Source: Streptomyces guryensis (GTDB lineage: Bacteria > Actinomycetota > Actinomycetes > Streptomycetales > Streptomycetaceae). Taken from it: a stretch of 64,000 nt of DNA. Under the pieces are notes generated by a model. That model was not told the DNA's origin and did no database searches. It was given only the letters and a program-made list of their open reading frames with translations. Location of the stretch: positions 124,001 to 188,000 of the forward strand of contig NZ_JAJSBI010000004.1 in NCBI RefSeq assembly GCF_021261325.1, given 5' to 3'. Positions 35,425 through 42,533 of the stretch are shown piece by piece. Both the position numbers and the translations under genes were made by a program. The stretch's first letter is position 1, and each line of letters begins with the position of its first letter.

Positions 35425-37275
35425 ATGCCCTTGAACCGTGAGAACCGTCAGAACCGTCAGAACCGTGTGAACCGTCGGAAGTTTCTGAAGGAGTCCGCCG
35501 CGGCCGGGGCGGGGGTGGCGATCGCTGGTGCGGTGGCGGCGCCGGCGGCGCAGGCTGCGGAGAGCGCGGCGGCGAAGAGGCCCGCCAGGCGCTACTCGCT
35601 CACCGTGATGGGCACGACCGATCTGCACGGGCATGTCTTCAACTGGGACTACTTCAAGGACGCGGAGTACTCCGACAAGGCGGGCAACGCGCAGGGGCTG
35701 TCCCGTGTCTCGACGCTGGTGAACCAGGTGCGTGCGGAGAAAGGCCGTTGCAACACGCTGCTGCTGGACGCGGGCGACACGATCCAGGGCACTCCGCTGA
35801 CGTACTACTACGCGAAGGTGGACCCGATCACCGCGCAGGGTGGTCCGGTGCATCCGATGGCGCAGGCGATGAACGCGATCGGGTATGACGCGGCGGCGCT
35901 GGGCAACCACGAGTTCAATTACGGGATCGAGACGCTGCGGAAGTTCGAGGAGCAGCTGCGTTTCCCGCTGCTGGGTGCGAATGCGCTGGACGCGAGGACG
36001 CAGAAGCCGGCTTTCCCGCCGTACTTCGTCAAGAAGTTCCGGGTGCCGGGGCTGCCGTCGGTGAAGGTGGCGGTGCTGGGGCTTACGAATCCGGGTATTG
36101 CGATCTGGGACAGGGCTTATGTGCAGGGCAGGTTGGTGTTTCCGGGGCTGGAGGAGCAGGCCGCGAAGTGGGTGCCGAGGCTGAAGTCGATGGGTGCGGA
36201 TGTGGTGGTGGTGTCCGCGCACTCGGGGTCGTCGGGGACGTCGTCGTACGGTGATCAGTTGCCGTATGTGGAGAATTCGGCGGCGTTGGTGGCTCAGCAG
36301 GTGCCGGACATCGATGCGGTTCTGGTGGGGCATGCGCATGTGGAGATCCCTGAGTTGAGGGTCACCAATGCGAAGACGGGGCGGACGGTGGTGTTGTCGG
36401 AGCCGCTGGCGTTTGCGGAGCGGCTGTCCCTCTTCGATGTGGAGCTGGTCTTCGAGAGGGGCCGGTGGGGTGTGGAGTCCGTGTCGTCGAAGGTGTTGAA
36501 CTCGAATTCCGTCGCCGACGATCCGAAGATCACCAAGTTGTTGTCGGATGAGCATGCGAAGGTCGTCGCGTATGTCAACCAGGTGGTGGGTACGGCGACG
36601 GAGACGCTGACGACGGTCGAGGCGCGGTACAAGGACGCGCCGATCATCGATCTGATCACCAAGGTCCAGGAGGACGTGGTGAAGGCGGCGCTGGCGGGTA
36701 CGTCGTATGCGTCGCTGCCGGTGATCGCGCAGGCCTCCCCCTTCTCCCGTACGTCGGAGATCCCGGCGGGCAAGGTGACGATCCGGGATCTGTCGAGCCT
36801 GTACGTGTACGACAACACGCTGGTCGCGAAGGTGCTGACGGGTGCCCAGCTCAAGGCGTACCTGGAGTATTCGGCGGAGTACTTCGTGCAGACGGCGCCG
36901 GACGCGGTGGTCGACGTGGAGAGGCTGACGAACGCGAACAACCGCCCGGACTACAACTACGACTACGTGTCGGGGCTGTCGTACGAGATCGATGTCGTCC
37001 AGGCGGCGGGGTCGCGGATCAGGAACGTGACCTACAACGGTGCCGCGCTGGACGACGGGCAGAAGTTCGTCTTCGCGGTGAACAACTACCGGGCCAATGG
37101 CGGTGGTGCCTTCCCGCACGTGGCGTCCGCGCAGGAGGTGTGGTCGGAGTCGACGGAGATCCGCACGCGGATCGCGGAGTGGGTGACGGCGAAGGGTGTG
37201 CTGGATCCGAAGGACTTCGCGTCGGTGGACTGGCGGCTGACTCGGGGTGGTGTGCCGGTTTTCCAGAGTGTCTAG
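35425..37275 (+). CDS. Tat-exported 5'-nucleotidase / 2',3'-cyclic phosphodiesterase
   Basis: Extracellular metallophosphatase of 616 residues that likely dephosphorylates nucleotides to salvage phosphate and nucleosides. The Tat signal has NRRKFLKESAAAGAGVAIAG and an AQA cleavage site near residue 42. The N-terminal calcineurin-like domain has GTTDLHGHVFNWDY, LLLDAGDTIQGTP, ALGNHEFNYG and VLVGHAHVEIP, all metal ligands. The C-terminal nucleotidase domain starts near residue 395. ATG at 35425 follows GAGGAG. The n-region is encoded by 9-base tandem repeats. Its stop codon overlaps that of the convergent SGNH gene by 4 bases. Confidence 0.92.
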   Translation: MPLNRENRQNRQNRVNRRKFLKESAAAGAGVAIAGAVAAPAAQAAESAAAKRPARRYSLTVMGTTDLHGHVFNWDYFKDAEYSDKAGNAQGLSRVSTLVNQVRAEKGRCNTLLLDAGDTIQGTPLTYYYAKVDPITAQGGPVHPMAQAMNAIGYDAAALGNHEFNYGIETLRKFEEQLRFPLLGANALDARTQKPAFPPYFVKKFRVPGLPSVKVAVLGLTNPGIAIWDRAYVQGRLVFPGLEEQAAKWVPRLKSMGADVVVVSAHSGSSGTSSYGDQLPYVENSAALVAQQVPDIDAVLVGHAHVEIPELRVTNAKTGRTVVLSEPLAFAERLSLFDVELVFERGRWGVESVSSKVLNSNSVADDPKITKLLSDEHAKVVAYVNQVVGTATETLTTVEARYKDAPIIDLITKVQEDVVKAALAGTSYASLPVIAQASPFSRTSEIPAGKVTIRDLSSLYVYDNTLVAKVLTGAQLKAYLEYSAEYFVQTAPDAVVDVERLTNANNRPDYNYDYVSGLSYEIDVVQAAGSRIRNVTYNGAALDDGQKFVFAVNNYRANGGGAFPHVASAQEVWSESTEIRTRIAEWVTAKGVLDPKDFASVDWRLTRGGVPVFQSV

Positions 37276-38420
37276 AGCTTGAGCAGTGACAGGTCCACGG
37301 CGTCGGCGATGGCTTTTGCGCCGGCGTCGTTGACGTGGAGTCCGTCGCCGCCGTTGAGGTCGGGGCGGATCCGGTCCGGTTCGGCGGGGTCGGCGACGGC
37401 GGCGGCGATGTCGATGACGGCGTCGAAGGGGTGGTCGGTGCCGAGCAGCCAGGCGTTGACCTGGTGGCGTACGGTCTGGCCGGTTTCGGTGTCGTAGCCT
37501 TCGTGGACGGTGCCGCGGTAGGGGCCGATGGTGGAGCCGATGACGGTGAGTCCCGCGGCGTGCAGTCGGTCGGCGAGGGTGGTCAGGCCTGCGATGAATT
37601 GGGCGGCGGTGGGGCCTTCGGCGGGCTGGGGGTGGGCGATGAGGCCGGGGAGTCCGAGGTCGTTGAGGCCGATGTGGATGAGGACGTGGCTGACGCCGGG
37701 GACGGCGAGGACGTCGTGGTCGATGCGGGAGAGCAGGTGGTCGCCGATCTCGTCGGTGAGGAGGCGGTTGCCGGAGATGCCCTGGTTGACGATCCAGCCG
37801 CGGGTGAGTCGGCGGTTGAGCTGTGCGGGGAAGCTGTTGTCGGTGCCGGGGGTGGTGAAGGCGCCTTCGATCCAGGAGTCGCCGAAGGCGACGGCGATGC
37901 GGGTGTCGGCGGGGGCGAGGACGTCGACGCCGGTGAGGAAGTGGCCGGTGGGCAGTTCCTCGGCGTGGTGGAGGAGTTCGGCGGAGAGTTGGTTGCCGGG
38001 GACGGCGTGTCCGGTGTCGTAGGGCACTGCGCTGTAGGTGCTCAGGCCGGTGTCGCCCGGCAGGTAGAGGCTGACGGTGAGTTCCTCGCCGGCGCTGACG
38101 GGGAGTTCGACCGGGTCGCTGGTGATCTCCTCGCCGACGGGGATGGTGGTGGTCTCGGTGCCGGAGAAGCGCAGGGGTGTGTCGCTGGTGGGGTCGATGC
38201 CGCTGCCTTGGGTGCGTACGGCGAGGTGGGCGCCGCCGATGTCGAGGGGTTCCTTGCCGTAGCGGTTGCTGAACCGTAGTCGTAGCGCTTGGCCGCTTCC
38301 GGCGAGGCGGAGTGACTGCCTGATGGTCTGGCCGGAGAAGCCGCGGGGTTCGAAGAGGTGGAATGCCTCGTGCGGGTTGATGACGGCGGCGCGGTGGGCT
38401 GCGATCCAGGTCGTGGTCAT
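37272..38420 (-). CDS. SGNH/GDSL hydrolase
   Basis: Esterase or lipase of 382 residues, with an N-terminal beta-rich domain (about 1-165: SGQTIRQSLRLAGSGQALRLRFSNRYG) and a C-terminal SGNH domain. Block I is AFGDSWIEG (catalytic Ser), block II NQGISGNR (Gly), block III HIGLNDLG (Asn) and block V GDGLHVND (catalytic Asp and His). No signal peptide. ATG at 38420 after GGAG. Substrate unknown; the N-terminal domain is as in plant-type acetyl esterases of family 3. Confidence 0.9.
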   Translation of the reverse strand: MTTTWIAAHRAAVINPHEAFHLFEPRGFSGQTIRQSLRLAGSGQALRLRFSNRYGKEPLDIGGAHLAVRTQGSGIDPTSDTPLRFSGTETTTIPVGEEITSDPVELPVSAGEELTVSLYLPGDTGLSTYSAVPYDTGHAVPGNQLSAELLHHAEELPTGHFLTGVDVLAPADTRIAVAFGDSWIEGAFTTPGTDNSFPAQLNRRLTRGWIVNQGISGNRLLTDEIGDHLLSRIDHDVLAVPGVSHVLIHIGLNDLGLPGLIAHPQPAEGPTAAQFIAGLTTLADRLHAAGLTVIGSTIGPYRGTVHEGYDTETGQTVRHQVNAWLLGTDHPFDAVIDIAAAVADPAEPDRIRPDLNGGDGLHVNDAGAKAIADAVDLSLLKL

Positions 38421-38517
38421 GGTGTGCTCCAACACCGCGGCCGCCGGGGTTCTTCCTCCTGTGATCGGCGGGGGTGTGCTGTGCGTGTTCGGCGGCCGTA
38501 CGGCGGCTGTCCGTCGG

Positions 38518-38952
38518 TCAGGCCGCCTGGGTGAGTTCGGCGCGGCCGAACAGCAGGGCGTAGCCGGCGGGGAGTTGGGCGAGGATGCGTGTGGTGAGGT
38601 CCTGGCCGGCGAGTTGGGCGACGATGCGCAGGACGGTGCCGGTGTCCCAGCGGGTGGTGGCCGGGGTGCCGCCGGTGCGGTTCGCCAGGTCCTTGACGAG
38701 GCCCCATCCGGTGACGGGTTCGGTGGCGGGGATCTGTGAGGTGAAGGTGAGGGCGGCCTCGTGCGGGAGTGCGGCGGCGAGTTCCACGCGTTCATCGCCC
38801 GTGAGTTGGCGTCCGAAGGCGGCGAGCACGGCCTGTACGGCCTGCTCGGCCTGTGCGCGGGTGGCGTAGGCGCCTTCGTAGCGCACGTGCTCCAGCATCT
38901 GCTCGAATGTCATGCCCGTGGTGGACCGGCACGGCTGCTGCTGGGAAATCAT
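38518..38952 (-). CDS. DUF2267 family protein (copy 1)
   Basis: A 144-residue protein with the DUF2267 layout: FEQMLEHVRYEGAYATRAQAEQAVQAVLAAFGRQLTGDERVELAAALP, then an Arg/Leu-rich second half. Helical, cytoplasmic, function unknown. A second copy lies upstream on the same strand, next to hsp18. The true start may be the ATG before TFEQ (residue 14), as the first 13 residues lack family similarity and neither site has a strong ribosome binding site. Confidence 0.8.
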   Translation of the reverse strand: MISQQQPCRSTTGMTFEQMLEHVRYEGAYATRAQAEQAVQAVLAAFGRQLTGDERVELAAALPHEAALTFTSQIPATEPVTGWGLVKDLANRTGGTPATTRWDTGTVLRIVAQLAGQDLTTRILAQLPAGYALLFGRAELTQAA

Positions 38953-38989
38953 CGCTGGCGCGGTTGCCTTTCTCGTGTGGGGTTGTCAC

Positions 38990-39029
38990 GACACCGGTGG
39001 CGGGGCGCCTGGCACCGGCCGCCGGTGTC
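38990..39029 (-). terminator. hairpin between the two DUF2267 genes
   Basis: GACACCGG (38990-38997) and CCGGTGTC (39022-39029), extended by GGC/GCC pairing, form a stable stem after the stop of the upstream DUF2267 gene. Possible terminator or attenuator. Confidence 0.5.
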
Positions 39030-39078
39030 GCGGGGTCAGGGAAATGAGCGGTGTGGCTGTCTGTGGGCCGGATGTGGG

Positions 39079-39486
39079 TCAGGCGGGCTGGGGGTGGCCG
39101 ATCAGCAGGTCGTAACCGGCCGGGAGTTGGAGGAGGATGCGGCCGGTGAGTTCGTCGCCGGCCGCGTCCGCGGCCACGCTGAGCACGGCGCCGACGTCCC
39201 AGGCCGCGGTCTGTTCGGTGGCTCCCTCGATCCAGGCCGCGGTGGCCCGTACGAACCGCTGGGGGGTCAGTGGCTCGCGGGCCTGGAGGGGATTGAGCAG
39301 GACGAGTGCCAGATCCTCCGGCAGCCTGGCGGCCAGTTCCGCCCGTACCTCGCCCACCAGGTGCGCGCCCAGCAGTGCCAGCACCGTGCGGGCTGCCTGC
39401 TCGGCCTCCTTGGTGGTCTCGTACTTGCCGCGTTCCTTGACCTGGTCCAGGAACGCCTCCCATCGCATCACCATTGCTGCTCCCAT
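39079..39486 (-). CDS. DUF2267 family protein (copy 2)
   Basis: A 135-residue paralogue of the downstream DUF2267 protein: MRWEAFLDQVKERGKYETTKEAEQAARTVLALLGAHLVGEVRAELAARLPEDLA matches it in order and spacing. The ATG at 39474 is four codons in and follows GGGAG, so the protein may be 131 residues. It lies 77 bases downstream of hsp18 on the same strand, with a hairpin between. DUF2267 proteins often sit near stress genes; no activity is known. Confidence 0.85.
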   Translation of the reverse strand: MGAAMVMRWEAFLDQVKERGKYETTKEAEQAARTVLALLGAHLVGEVRAELAARLPEDLALVLLNPLQAREPLTPQRFVRATAAWIEGATEQTAAWDVGAVLSVAADAAGDELTGRILLQLPAGYDLLIGHPQPA

Positions 39487-39501
39487 GCCTGTGTGCGGCG
39501 G

Positions 39502-39538
39502 CGGGGACGGGGGCGGTCGCAGGGGCGGGCCGTCCCCG
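39502..39538 (-). terminator. hairpin after hsp18
   Basis: CGGGGACGG (39502-39510) and CCGTCCCCG (39530-39538) pair perfectly over 9 bases between hsp18 and the DUF2267 gene. It is a terminator or partial terminator, so read-through from the heat-shock promoter is possible. Confidence 0.6.
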
Positions 39539-39563
39539 TCCTCCGGTGCGGCTGGGAGGGGGT

Positions 39564-39998
39564 TCAGCCGCTGATCTCCTTGCGCGCGGATTCGCCGCTG
39601 ATGGCGATCTTGCGGGGCTTGGCGCGCTCGGCGATCGGGATGCGCAGGGTGAGTACACCCGCGTCGTAGTCCGCCTTGATGTGCTCGGTGTCCAGGGTGT
39701 CGGCCAGTACGACCTGGCGGGAGAAGACGCCCAGGGGCCGCTCGGACAGCTCCATCTGCACGTCGTCCGCCTTGGTGACGGGACGCCGCTCGGCCTTGAC
39801 GGTCAGCATGTTCCGCTCGACGTCGATGTCGATCGCGTCGGTGGCGACGCCGGGCAGGTCGAAGGCGATCACGTATTCCTCGCCCTCGCGGTAGGCGTCC
39901 ATCGGCATCGGTGACGGACGTGTCCAGGTGCCGGTCGTGCCGAGGAGCTGCTGGGTGAGCCGGTCCAGTTCACGGAAGGGATCGGTGCGCATCAACAT
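39564..39998 (-). CDS. hsp18: small heat-shock protein Hsp18 (Hsp20/alpha-crystallin)
   Basis: ATP-independent chaperone that holds unfolding proteins; 144 residues. N-terminal [20 protein letters not shown], alpha-crystallin domain from about residue 35 ([19 protein letters not shown]) to 130, with the GVLTLRIPI motif near its end. ATG at 39998 has GGAGGTG 7 bases upstream; the TTG two codons earlier is too close to it. Promoter and two RheA operators lie in the region shared with the divergent rheA, so it should be repressed at normal temperature and induced by heat, as described for Streptomyces albus. Confidence 0.95.
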   Translation of the reverse strand: MLMRTDPFRELDRLTQQLLGTTGTWTRPSPMPMDAYREGEEYVIAFDLPGVATDAIDIDVERNMLTVKAERRPVTKADDVQMELSERPLGVFSRQVVLADTLDTEHIKADYDAGVLTLRIPIAERAKPRKIAISGESARKEISG

Positions 39999-40055
39999 CG
40001 TCAAACACCTCCAGGGGTCAGGTCAGGCACTGTGCCAATGCGTTCACCTGCCATC

Positions 40056-40084
40056 GTTGTAACATGTCATCCAAGTGATGACAA
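40056..40084 (-). promoter_or_regulatory. hsp18 promoter
   Basis: On the minus strand, -35 TTGTCA (40079-40084) and -10 TACAAC (40056-40061) are 17 bases apart. The proximal RheA operator covers the whole spacer and part of the -35, the arrangement expected for a repressor blocking RNA polymerase. Confidence 0.65.
40065..40083. promoter_or_regulatory. RheA operator, hsp18-proximal
   Basis: Perfect inverted repeat TGTCATC-N5-GATGACA. This is the sequence I recall as the RheA binding site of hsp18 in Streptomyces albus. It overlaps the hsp18 promoter. Confidence 0.88.
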
Positions 40085-40090
40085 GTCTGA

Positions 40091-40109
40091 AGTCATCGAG
40101 ATGATGACA
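40091..40109. promoter_or_regulatory. RheA operator, rheA-proximal
   Basis: AGTCATC-N5-GATGACA, differing from the first operator at one outer base. The centres of the two sites are 26 bases apart. It lies 17 bases before the rheA start codon, consistent with autoregulation. Confidence 0.82.
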
Positions 40110-40125
40110 CCTTGGTGGAGGCCCG

Positions 40126-40797
40126 ATGACCAGGAACGATCAGCCCGCCCCCCGGGCCCGCGATCTCACGCCGACGTCCTTCCTCGCCGCCGCCACGGCA
40201 CTGAACACGATCCGCGAGGCCCTGCACACCGCCCTGGCCCCGGCGGGCCCGGGCACCGGGCCCGGCGGGGCCAGCTCCGAGCAGGCACTCGCCGCGCTGC
40301 TGCTGCTGCGCGAAGCACGTGAGCAGCTCGCCGAATGGGAGCCGGGTCTGATCGAGGCCGCGCGGGAGGCGGGCGCCAGCTGGGCCGACCTGGCGCACCC
40401 GCTCGGCGTCTCCAGTCGTCAGGCCGCCGAACGCCGTTACCTGCGCGTGCGCCCCGGCCGTCCGGGGTCCACGGGCGAGCAGAGGGTACGAGCGACCCGC
40501 GACCGTCGCGCCGCGGACCGCAGCGTGATCGCGTGGGCCCGCGCCAACGCCGCCGCCCTGCGCCGCCTCGCCGGCCAGATCACCGCGCTCACCGACCTCC
40601 CCGCCGCCGCCGACGCCTCACTCGCCGAGCTCGGCACCGCTCTCGCCGACAACGACCCGGCCGCCCTCGTCGCCCCCCTGACGGACACGCACCCGTATCT
40701 CGCATCCGCCCATCCCGACCTCGCCGCGAGCGTCGACGGCCTCACCCGCCGCACCGAGCAACTACGCCGGAACAGCGGAGACCAGCGCCGAGACTGA
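40126..40797 (+). CDS. rheA: hsp18 transcriptional repressor RheA
   Basis: A 223-residue regulator, annotated in other genomes as HSP18 transcriptional regulator. A helix-turn-helix is visible at about residues 84-106 (GASWADLAHPLGVSSRQAAERRYLR); the rest is Ala/Arg/Leu-rich helices. The S. albus protein (about 225 residues) acts as a thermosensor that loses DNA binding when heated. Divergent from hsp18 with both operators in the gap, ATG after GGAGG. Identification rests on length, HTH position, the divergent hsp18 and the exact operator sequence. Confidence 0.9.
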   Translation: MTRNDQPAPRARDLTPTSFLAAATALNTIREALHTALAPAGPGTGPGGASSEQALAALLLLREAREQLAEWEPGLIEAAREAGASWADLAHPLGVSSRQAAERRYLRVRPGRPGSTGEQRVRATRDRRAADRSVIAWARANAAALRRLAGQITALTDLPAAADASLAELGTALADNDPAALVAPLTDTHPYLASAHPDLAASVDGLTRRTEQLRRNSGDQRRD

Positions 40798-40807
40798 GCT
40801 TGATGCA

Positions 40808-40846
40808 CCACCTGAACAGCAATGATCACTCACAGTGAGCAGGTGG
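40808..40846. terminator. bidirectional hairpin between rheA and the N-hydroxylase gene
   Basis: CCACCTG (40808-40814) pairs with CAGGTGG (40840-40846); an inner CTCACAGTGAG palindrome adds structure. Convergent genes on both sides. Confidence 0.6.
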
Positions 40847-40855
40847 CACGGGTTC

Positions 40856-42295
40856 TCATCGCCTGTCGTCGACGAGGGGGGTGAGGACCTGTGCCTGGCG
40901 GGCGCGTGGGATGTGCGGGTGTTGCTGGTCGAGTCCGAAGGTGGTGAAGGCTGTGCGGGCGGGGAGGCGGTAGGTCTCTTTGCCGGTGAGGGAGTTGAGG
41001 ATGGTGGCGGAGCGCCAGGCGGCGAGGCCGAGGTCGGGGGTGCCGACTCCATGGGTGTGGCGTTCGGCGTTCTGTACGTGGATGTGGCAGCCGGAGGCGC
41101 TGATGGCGGGGTCGAGGACGAGGCGGAAGTGTTCGTCGATGCGGGGGCGGTCGCGGCTGTCGCGGCGCAGGTAGGGGTCTAGGCCGGCGAGGAGGCGGTC
41201 GAGGGGGCGTTCGCGGTAGCCGGTGGCGAGGACGACGGCGTCGGTGGTGAGGCGGGAGCGGGAGTCCTGCTGCATGTGTTCGAGGTGGAGTTCGACTTTG
41301 GTGGTGGCGAGGCGTCCTGCGGTGCGGACGCGGACGCCGGGGGTGAGGACGACGTCGGGCCAGCCGCCGCCCAGGGTGCGGCCGTAGAGCTCGTCGTGGA
41401 TGGCGGCGATGGTGTCGGCGTCGATGCCTTTGTGGAGCTGCCACTGGCTGGTGACGAGGCGGTCGCGGACTGCTTCGGGGAGGGCGTGGAAGTAGCGGGT
41501 GTAGTCGGGGGTGAAGTGTTCGAGGCCGAGTTTGGAGTACTCCATGGGCGCGAAGGCCTCGGTGCGGCCGAGCCAGTGGATTTTTTCGCGGCCGGTGGGG
41601 CGGGCGCGGAGCAGGTCGAGGAAGATCTCGGCGCCCGACTGTCCTGATCCGATGACGGTGACGTGGTCGGCGGCGAGGATGGTGTCGCGGTGGGCGAGGT
41701 AGTCGGCGGAGTGGACGACGGGTACGCCGGGGGCTTCGACGAGGGTCTTGAGGGGTTCGGGGACGTGGGGTTCGGTGCCGATGCCGAGGGCGATGTTGCG
41801 GGTGTGGGTGCGGCCGAGGGCTTGGGCTTCTCCGTCGGTGCCGAGCTGGGTGAAGTCGACTTCGAAGAGGTCGTGTTCGGGGTTCCAGCGGACGGCGTCG
41901 ATCTGGTGGCCGAACTGGAGTCCGGGGAGGTTGGCTGCGACCCAGCGGCAGTAGGTGTCGTACTCGGTGCGCTGGATGTGGAAGCGCTCGGCGAAGTAGA
42001 AGGGGAAGAGGCGGTCGTGGGCCTTGAGGTGGTTGAGGAAGGTCCAGGGGCTGGCGGGGTCGGCGAGGGTGACCAGGTCGGCGAGGAAGGGGACCTGGAT
42101 GCGGGCGCCGTCGATGAGGAGGCCGGGGTGCCAGGCGAAGGCGGGGCTCTGGTCGTAGAAGACGGCGTCGAGGTCGGTGAGGGGGTGGGCGAGGGCGGCG
42201 AGGGAGAGGTTGAAGGGGCCGATGCCGATGCCGACCAGGTCGCGGGGCGCGTCGGGCTCGTGGTGTGGGGGGTGTGAGTGCGGGGGCGTGCTCAT
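40856..42295 (-). CDS. L-lysine N6- / L-ornithine N5-monooxygenase family protein (amine N-hydroxylase)
   Basis: FAD- and NADPH-dependent N-hydroxylase of 479 residues, of the kind that makes hydroxylamines for hydroxamate siderophores. FAD motif GIGIGPFNLSLAAL (about 22-35), substrate region FLADLVTLADPASPWTFLNHLK, NADPH motif VIGSGQSGAEIF, and C-terminal ATGYRERP. Most like the IucD/DesB type; because the upstream gene encodes an amino acid decarboxylase, the substrate may be a diamine such as cadaverine rather than lysine (inference). ATG at 42295 with AAGGAACC. The leader between it and the decarboxylase holds the 14/15-bp repeat array. No siderophore synthetase or acyltransferase gene nearby. 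Confidence 0.9.
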   Translation of the reverse strand: MSTPPHSHPPHHEPDAPRDLVGIGIGPFNLSLAALAHPLTDLDAVFYDQSPAFAWHPGLLIDGARIQVPFLADLVTLADPASPWTFLNHLKAHDRLFPFYFAERFHIQRTEYDTYCRWVAANLPGLQFGHQIDAVRWNPEHDLFEVDFTQLGTDGEAQALGRTHTRNIALGIGTEPHVPEPLKTLVEAPGVPVVHSADYLAHRDTILAADHVTVIGSGQSGAEIFLDLLRARPTGREKIHWLGRTEAFAPMEYSKLGLEHFTPDYTRYFHALPEAVRDRLVTSQWQLHKGIDADTIAAIHDELYGRTLGGGWPDVVLTPGVRVRTAGRLATTKVELHLEHMQQDSRSRLTTDAVVLATGYRERPLDRLLAGLDPYLRRDSRDRPRIDEHFRLVLDPAISASGCHIHVQNAERHTHGVGTPDLGLAAWRSATILNSLTGKETYRLPARTAFTTFGLDQQHPHIPRARQAQVLTPLVDDRR

Positions 42296-42360
42296 CGGGG
42301 TGGTTCCTTCCACGGGTCTTCGGCGGAGTCTTCGGCGGGTTCGTCGACTACGCGGGCGGC

Positions 42361-42533
42361 TTCGTCTCAGGCGCTTCGTCTCAGGCGCTTCGTCACAGGC
42401 GCTTCGTCACAGGCGCTTCGTCACAGGCGCTTCGTCACAGGCGCTTCGTCACAGGCGCTTCGTCTCAGGCAGGTTCGTCTCAGGCAGGTTCGTCTCAGGC
42501 AGGTTCGTCTCAGGCGGGTTCGTCTCAGGCGGG
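42361..42533 (-). repeat. minisatellite: seven 14-bp and five 15-bp units containing the decarboxylase stop codon
   Basis: On the + strand, 14-bp units TTCGTC(T/A)CAGGCGC start at 42361, 42375, 42389, 42403, 42417, 42431 and 42445; 15-bp units TTCGTCTCAGGC(A/G)GG start at 42459, 42474, 42489, 42504 and 42519. Read on the minus strand a 15-bp unit is GACGAACCCGCCTGA, that is Asp-Glu-Pro-Ala-stop, the exact end of the decarboxylase gene. The array therefore looks like repeated duplication of the gene's 3' end, followed by drift to a 14-bp period. Confidence 0.95.

Noticed and set aside
42361-42533. Short regular repeats resembling a CRISPR array
   Set aside because: Units of 14-15 bases are directly adjacent with no spacers, and no cas gene is present. 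It is a minisatellite.
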